42,754 nucleotides of DNA from CAYUUW01 sp964448005 (lineage in GTDB: Bacteria > Patescibacteriota > Gracilibacteria > UM-FILTER-43-11), in the NCBI GenBank assembly GCA_964448005.1, contig CAYUUW010000007.1, forward strand, positions 1-42,754, written 5' to 3'. The notes beneath the pieces are model-generated. The model made no database searches and was not told the origin of the DNA. It saw only the letters and a list, made by a program, of their open reading frames with translations. Positions 39,442 to 42,754 of this stretch are shown one piece after another (positions within the stretch are counted from its first letter, which is position 1; every line of letters begins with the position of its first letter). Made by a program: the position numbers and the translations under genes.

Positions 39442-40017
39442 TCAGAGCTGGGCGCCGCCCTGCACTTGATCGGGAAGGGGGATCGGATCGCGGCTGATGG
39501 TGATGGGTTCGAACTGGCCGTTGCCTCGATAGACCAGCAGTCCGTGGTTCACGGCCGTGCGTTCTTTTCGACCGAGAATGCTGCCAGCGAATCCTGCTTT
39601 GGGTACCTCCTTCGTGTATTGAAGGTAGAGGTAGCTCCCTGCGGGCATCATCGCCACTACGTCGAAGCTGGCTGCTTTTCCGTGCGCGATGACGGTGGCC
39701 GTCGAACTTTCGTTGACAACATTCACCCCGGAGAGCGTCCAGCGGACGAGTACGCATTCGGATTCATTCGAGTCAGGCGTCGTGATGATGTAGGGAACCG
39801 GTTTGCCTTCGGGCCAGGACCGCACGCCGACATTTTGGATTCGGGTCTCGCCGCGGCCTTGTATTTGAATTCGCTCGAGGTCTCCGGGTTGAATCGGAAC
39901 CTTGGGACCGATTCCTCCCAGGAGCGAGATGTGGGGCTGATTGTCCCCGCTGTCGCCGAAATGGATTCGGATGCCATCGGTGCTCCTATTGGTGCCTTCG
40001 AAACTGAATGCCTTCAT
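39442..40017 (-). CDS. Cassette protein A2, unknown (paralogue of A1)
   Basis: 191 residues from the ATG at 40017, preceded by GAAAGGCG. The frame is open upstream through the leader, but that part is shared leader sequence, not protein. Beta-rich, no signal peptide: IQPGDLERIQIQGRGETRIQNV, VPYIITTPDSNESECVLVRWTL, ASFDVVAMMPAGSYLYLQY, NHGLLVYRGNGQFEPITISRDPIPLP. Same domain order as A1; a clear pairwise match by eye over about 150 residues, but diverged (roughly a quarter to a third identical). Function not recognised. Confidence 0.78.
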   Translation of the reverse strand: MKAFSFEGTNRSTDGIRIHFGDSGDNQPHISLLGGIGPKVPIQPGDLERIQIQGRGETRIQNVGVRSWPEGKPVPYIITTPDSNESECVLVRWTLSGVNVVNESSTATVIAHGKAASFDVVAMMPAGSYLYLQYTKEVPKAGFAGSILGRKERTAVNHGLLVYRGNGQFEPITISRDPIPLPDQVQGGAQL

Positions 40018-40270
40018 GGTCGATTCGCCTTTCTTCGCCTTTGCCTTTTTGGAGCGGCCGAAGGGCCTGAGGCGATGCGAACCTTCGCATTGCCTTTTTC
40101 CTAAAAAAACTCGGGCGTCGTTCTGCTGCCTGATGCGCAGGCATGGTGCCAGCCACTCAATTAAATGGCCAGAATCACGCCTGCGCGAGCGATGCCGCTG
40201 ATTTGCCAAGGAACACTGGTCTGCCAGGCTGCGCGCCTCTGCGCGAGCAGGGCATTCAACCGATTTCAGA
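40018..40270 (-). ncRNA. Conserved structured leader, copy 2
   Basis: Minus-strand transcript from about 40270. Element 1: GCC-CTGC/GCAG-A-GGC (40253-40235) with loop TCGC. Conserved GTGTTCCTTGGCAAAT. Element 2 (40186-40135): GCGCAGG/CCTGCGC, CGTG/CATG and CTGGCCA/TGGCTGG. Then CAGGCAGCAGAAC. Unlike copy 1, a T7 run (40101-40107 on plus) and an extra ATGCGAA/TTCGCAT hairpin follow before the gene, which could add an attenuation step. Confidence 0.7.
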
Positions 40271-40276
40271 CAATTA

Positions 40277-40305
40277 ATTATAGAATTAATTTTTAATTAT
40301 GTCAA
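40277..40305 (-). promoter_or_regulatory. Consensus promoter of cassette A2
   Basis: On the minus strand TTGACA (40305-40300), 17-bp spacer, TATAAT (40282-40277): a perfect sigma70 consensus. Confidence 0.88.
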
Positions 40306-40334
40306 TCCATTTGAATTTCCTCGTTTTCAGTGGC

Positions 40335-40517
40335 CTACAAATTGCTCCACCACCACTTGAAGACTCTTTTGTAGCTGCGCCCGAAATTCTTGAAATAGGA
40401 GCCGTCGCCGAAAAAGCTTTTTATCAAGATGACTGGTGTGGCAAACAGGAAGACAAAGGGAAAGAGTATGCCCCAGAATACAATATTGATCAGGGATTCC
40501 TTTAGGATGTGGAGCAT
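40335..40517 (-). CDS. Small membrane protein, unknown
   Basis: 60 residues: one long hydrophobic stretch (about 8-33, SLINIVFWGILFPFVFLFATPVILI) followed by a basic, aromatic tail (FFGDGSYFKNFGRSYKRVFKWWW). A TATAAT lies about 14 bp upstream of the ATG (40532-40537 on plus), so the message may be nearly leaderless. No Shine-Dalgarno. Composition favours a real membrane peptide; it ends just upstream of the A2 promoter. Confidence 0.5.
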   Translation of the reverse strand: MLHILKESLINIVFWGILFPFVFLFATPVILIKSFFGDGSYFKNFGRSYKRVFKWWWSNL

Positions 40518-40542
40518 GATTGAATCAGATTATATTTAAGGC

Positions 40543-41085
40543 CTATATCTTACAATAGAAGCGCCACGGCTTATCCAGCCCCACCCGAATGCCGATGCGA
40601 GGACCGGTCTGGAAGAGGGGCGGGGGAGTGCCGTCGTCAGCGACGAAGTTCCCATCTCCGCTGCATAGGTCCAGCCCATTGTGACTCGCCTTGGTCATGC
40701 CCATGGCTTGGCAAAGCTTGGCGGGGCCGTTGGCCAGAGCCTTGCCTCCTCCTCGCCTTTCCCTCATCAGCTCCAGGCCGGTCAGGGGCTCCATGGATCG
40801 AAGGAGGATGGCTGCCGGATATCCTTCGTCCTCGGTCACAATATTGGCGCAGTAGTGCATGCCGTAGGTGAAATAAACGTAAAGGTGCCCCGCCGGGCCG
40901 AACATGACCTTGTTCCTTTCGGTTTTGCCCGGGCGAGCGTGGCAGGCAGGGTCGTTTTGGCCAATGTAGGCCTCCACTTCGTTGATTCTGCCGCTGCAGG
41001 GGCCGACGACCAAAATCTTGCCCAGCAGCTGCTGGGCTACGGTGAGGGTGTCGCGCTGGAAGAAATTTCTCGTAAGGCGTTGCAT
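40543..41085 (-). CDS. 3-methyladenine DNA glycosylase (AAG/MPG family)
   Basis: 180 residues, standard for bacterial AAG. Motifs: LGKILVV near the start, RINEVEAYIGQNDPACHARPGKTERNKVMFGPAGHLYVYFTYGMHYCANIVT (catalytic Glu in the EVEAY motif; Tyr and His of the base-flipping pocket) and LANGPAKLCQAMGM. Excises alkylated and deaminated purines in base-excision repair. Single gene between the small membrane protein and tRNA-Met. Confidence 0.95.
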   Translation of the reverse strand: MQRLTRNFFQRDTLTVAQQLLGKILVVGPCSGRINEVEAYIGQNDPACHARPGKTERNKVMFGPAGHLYVYFTYGMHYCANIVTEDEGYPAAILLRSMEPLTGLELMRERRGGGKALANGPAKLCQAMGMTKASHNGLDLCSGDGNFVADDGTPPPLFQTGPRIGIRVGLDKPWRFYCKI

Positions 41086-41164
41086 GATTGGATTTTATCA
41101 CGATGCTTTCCTTGATCTGCATGGATAAAAACGCTACAGTGTGTCGTGCTCTTTTAAAATTCCC

Positions 41165-41258
41165 AATTTATCTCAATTTCCAATTTCCAAAGAATCTTTA
41201 AATTTTGAAAATTACAATTTCGAATTCTTTTGGAGATTGGTGCTTGGAAATTGGAAAT
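41165..41258. repeat. TTTCCAATTTCCAA microrepeats, inverted
   Basis: AATTTCCAATTTCCAA near 41175-41190 is mirrored by TTGGAAATTGGAAATT near 41244-41259, just before tRNA-Met. Related TTTCCAA words occur at 37545-37560 and 39318-39350. Confidence 0.6.
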
Positions 41259-41265
41259 TCAGTAT

Positions 41266-41342
41266 GTCACCATAGCTCAGTTGGTTAGAGCGCAGGACTC
41301 ATAAGCCTGAGGTCGGTGGTTCAATTCCACCTGGTGACACCA
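41266..41342 (+). tRNA. tRNA-Met (CAT)
   Basis: Acceptor GTCACCA/TGGTGAC, D-arm GCTC/GAGC, anticodon loop CTCATAA, T-arm GGTGG-TTCAATT-CCACC, discriminator A, encoded CCA. The anticodon stem CAGGA/GCCTG has one A-G mismatch at its inner end. A C1-A72 initiator mismatch is absent, so elongator Met or a lysidine-type Ile tRNA. Confidence 0.9.
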
Positions 41343-41360
41343 TTTCCCTTGCCTCTATTT

Positions 41361-41442
41361 CGCAGACTCATAAGTCCAACCGAGCCGGATTGGTGGTTCA
41401 ACCTGTCCCGATTTAGCCTCGGGATTCCACCTGTTGACACCA
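41361..41442 (+). pseudogene. Degenerate tRNA-Met copy with palindrome in the T-loop
   Basis: Matches tRNA-Met from the anticodon arm (CGCAG-ACTCATAAG) to the 3' end (GGTGGTTCAA ... TTCCACCTGTTGACACCA). A 23-nt segment containing TCCCGA-tttagcc-TCGGGA is inserted precisely after TTCAA (41402-41424). The 5' half is lost. Confidence 0.8.
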
Positions 41443-41504
41443 ATTTTGTCACTCCCCATTTCCAAGTCAATCTCCCCCTGTCTTTCGAGGTCGGGCGTAT
41501 CTCG

Positions 41505-41631
41505 GCCCCATAGCTCAGCTTGTCCGCCGGAGCCCCGATGCCAATCGGAGCAAAGGAGGATTGCTTAGGGCGCAAGGGGCGCAGGCTCATAGGCCCGAGG
41601 TCGCCCTGCCTTGGCGGGGCTGTTGACACCA
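41505..41631 (+). pseudogene. Degenerate tRNA-Met copy with palindromes in D-loop and T-arm
   Basis: CCCCATAGCTCAG matches the tRNA 5' part. About 46 nt carrying CCGAT-gcca-ATCGG then replace the D-loop, after which TTAGGGCGCA...GCTCATAGGCCCGAGGTCG follows tRNA-Met. The T-arm is replaced by CCCTGCCTTGGCGGGG (self-complementary), then CTGTTGACACCA. It shares GTTGACACCAATTTT with the copy at 41361. Confidence 0.8.
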
Positions 41632-41732
41632 ATTTTTGATTTTGCCGTTGGATGATAGCAAATTAAAATACCCCTGCCTCCCGCCTCTTTGCCAGGAATG
41701 AGGGGCAATAACTTTTGGATAGCTCGATGAAA

Positions 41733-41763
41733 CTGGAGCAGGCGCTTGTGGCGCCCGCTCCAG
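41733..41763 (-). terminator. Hairpin after the last cassette gene
   Basis: CTGGAGC / GCTCCAG (41733-41739, 41757-41763) with inner GGCGC/GCGCC; on the minus strand it is followed by TTTC. Strong stem, short T-tract. A second hairpin GTAGC.../...GCTAC overlaps the gene end at 41768-41795. Confidence 0.6.
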
Positions 41764-41792
41764 GATTTGTAGCGACGGCTAGGATCGCGCTG

Positions 41793-42380
41793 CTACACGT
41801 TGGGTTGGCCCTTGGGCATATGCCGAAGCTTGGTGGCGAACAGCGGCTTGGTGTTGTCGACTTCGGTGAGGACGACGTACCAATCCTCTCCTTCGCAGAA
41901 GACACTTTGCAAGGAGCTCGGGTCTCCGAAACTGCCCCTGGCCGGGTATTCGCCGAGTTTGACCTTGATCATCCCCGAGCTGGTGCTCATGGGGGCGATC
42001 AGGGGGAAGGAAAGCGGATCATCATCCCGATCCTTGGAATTGAAGCCTCGATTGAAGAGCTCAAGGACTTTGCCGAGACCTTCGCCCTGCTTCATTCCGG
42101 CGATGTGAACCCGGTAGCTCTTGGTGCCTGATACCATCCGACTGAAGGCATGATGCACCTCCTTCGTGACATCCTTGTCCGTGACCAGGAAGGAGAAGAT
42201 CTCGCGACCTTCGCCCAGGTTGGCGGCATGCCAGACGAGAATGATACTGACGTCGATTTCTTCGCCGTTGCGCTCTCCATCCCAAGGAACGGAGGCGCCG
42301 ACCATGAAAAGGGTGAGCTCCCCGCTCTGGGTCATTTGCTCGATTTCGGTGGACGTGAACGTATCTTGATTGTCGGACAT
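41793..42380 (-). CDS. Cassette protein B, unknown
   Basis: 195 residues, no signal peptide or membrane helix. Opens MSDNQDTFTSTEIEQMTQSG, followed by an alternating beta/alpha pattern (VSIILVWHAANLGEGREIFSFLV) and a charged middle (NRGFNSKDRDDDPLSF). Not similar by eye to A1/A2 and not recognised. Same cassette plan: strong promoter at 42696-42668, ~290-nt leader, gene, strong hairpin. The Shine-Dalgarno is weaker than in A1/A2 (AGAAAGCAGAAG, about 20-10 nt before the ATG). Confidence 0.7.
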   Translation of the reverse strand: MSDNQDTFTSTEIEQMTQSGELTLFMVGASVPWDGERNGEEIDVSIILVWHAANLGEGREIFSFLVTDKDVTKEVHHAFSRMVSGTKSYRVHIAGMKQGEGLGKVLELFNRGFNSKDRDDDPLSFPLIAPMSTSSGMIKVKLGEYPARGSFGDPSSLQSVFCEGEDWYVVLTEVDNTKPLFATKLRHMPKGQPNV

Positions 42381-42660
42381 TTTGAGCGCTTCTGCTTTCT
42401 GCTTCTGACGTGCGGTGAAATTGTATTTTGCGCAATCCTTTGCACTGAAAGCTACACTGAGACTAAAAAATTTTTAACCTTGGTACAGCTTTCGTCAAAG
42501 GTCTGGAGCTGGTTTTTAAGGAGCAATAGGTTTGAGGCGCGCAGTCCGAGTAGGCCCTTATGCCTCACGTGAGTGTGCGTACTTTTCCGGCTGAGCCAGG
42601 GTTGTACAGATGCCAAGTGATCTCATTGGCCTCAGGCTGCACTAAAAGGTGAAGCCTGAA
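42381..42660 (-). promoter_or_regulatory. Long leader of cassette B
   Basis: The 5' part of the minus-strand transcript forms consecutive hairpins: TCAGGCT/AGCCTGA (42659-42653 with 42638-42632), GCCAA/TTGGC (42630-42612) and GGCT-c-AGCC (about 42590). The 3' half is less structured and AT-rich. No similarity to the A-type leader beyond general style. Confidence 0.4.
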
Positions 42661-42667
42661 TATTTAT

Positions 42668-42696
42668 ATTATAATATATTTTATATAAAAATGCAA
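42668..42696 (-). promoter_or_regulatory. Promoter of cassette B
   Basis: On the minus strand TTGCAT (42696-42691), 17-bp spacer, TATAAT (42673-42668). The remaining 42697-42754 shows no feature. Confidence 0.8.
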
Positions 42697-42754
42697 ATTT
42701 TCCTGAGTTCAGAAACGAATTAGGACACTAAGGCAGAATTTAAACCTTAGTCCC

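Noticed and set aside
41343..41631. Two additional functional tRNA genes
   Set aside because: One lacks the 5' half and both have arms disrupted by insertions; they cannot form a normal cloverleaf.
41715..42131. Plus-strand frame over cassette B
   Set aside because: Antisense to the gene with promoter and leader; no ribosome site.

Overview
The window looks like part of a Patescibacteria (CPR) chromosome; Peregrinibacteria-like is my best guess. This is an inference from gene content, compact layout, fairly high GC in the core genes and the type IV pilus/competence set; no search was run. UGA is used as a normal stop and prfB (RF2) is present with a UGA recoding site, so the UGA=Gly code of Gracilibacteria/Absconditabacteria is excluded. 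It is a draft scaffold: two runs of exactly 10 N (11991-12000 and 27145-27154) interrupt rplJ and the pilC-like gene, and the sequence left of the first run is chimeric.

Layout. 1-2.5 kb (minus): an ECF sigma factor, a membrane anti-sigma-like protein with extracellular DUF4215 Cys repeats, and the start of an SLH-domain surface protein; the sigma gene and the SLH gene share an ECF-type promoter motif. 2.5-12.9 kb: tmk, a PsbP-like lipoprotein, infB, small membrane and Cys-rich proteins, a wHTH protein, rplS, rplU, rluD, rplJ and rplL. 13-19.4 kb: an LCP-family protein, rpsT, ruvX, a four-helix-bundle (S23-type) gene, radA, a RelBE/YafQ-type toxin-antitoxin pair, tatD and a lipoprotein. 19.5-22.6 kb (minus): a bactofilin-like membrane protein, tRNA-Leu, def and prfB. 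22.7-28 kb (plus): a type IV pilus operon (PilN-like, PilO-like, PilB, PilC, pilin). 28-31.5 kb (minus): an LTA-synthase-like sulfatase and nusA. 31.6-36 kb: a 1121-residue AT-rich secreted protein and a homologue of the plant/giant-virus rhamnose 3,5-epimerase/4-reductase.

36-42.7 kb is an accessory region. Several unrecognised 190-210 residue proteins are each encoded as a stand-alone cassette, most with a strong sigma70-type promoter, a long structured leader, an AGAAAGG-type Shine-Dalgarno and a terminator. Two cassettes are duplicates around tRNA-Lys: the proteins are paralogous and the ~180-nt leaders fold into the same structure with compensatory changes, the best candidate here for an undescribed RNA element. 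A third has a similar layout but an unrelated sequence, and a fourth is frameshifted at an A6 run. Beside tRNA-Met lie two degenerate tRNA-Met copies invaded at their loops by short palindromic hairpins.

Promoters across the window are uniform: -35 TTGC/TTGA, 16-18 bp (mostly 17) spacing, -10 TAnAAT, often with an extended TGC. Shine-Dalgarno sequences are weak for core genes and strong for the accessory cassettes.
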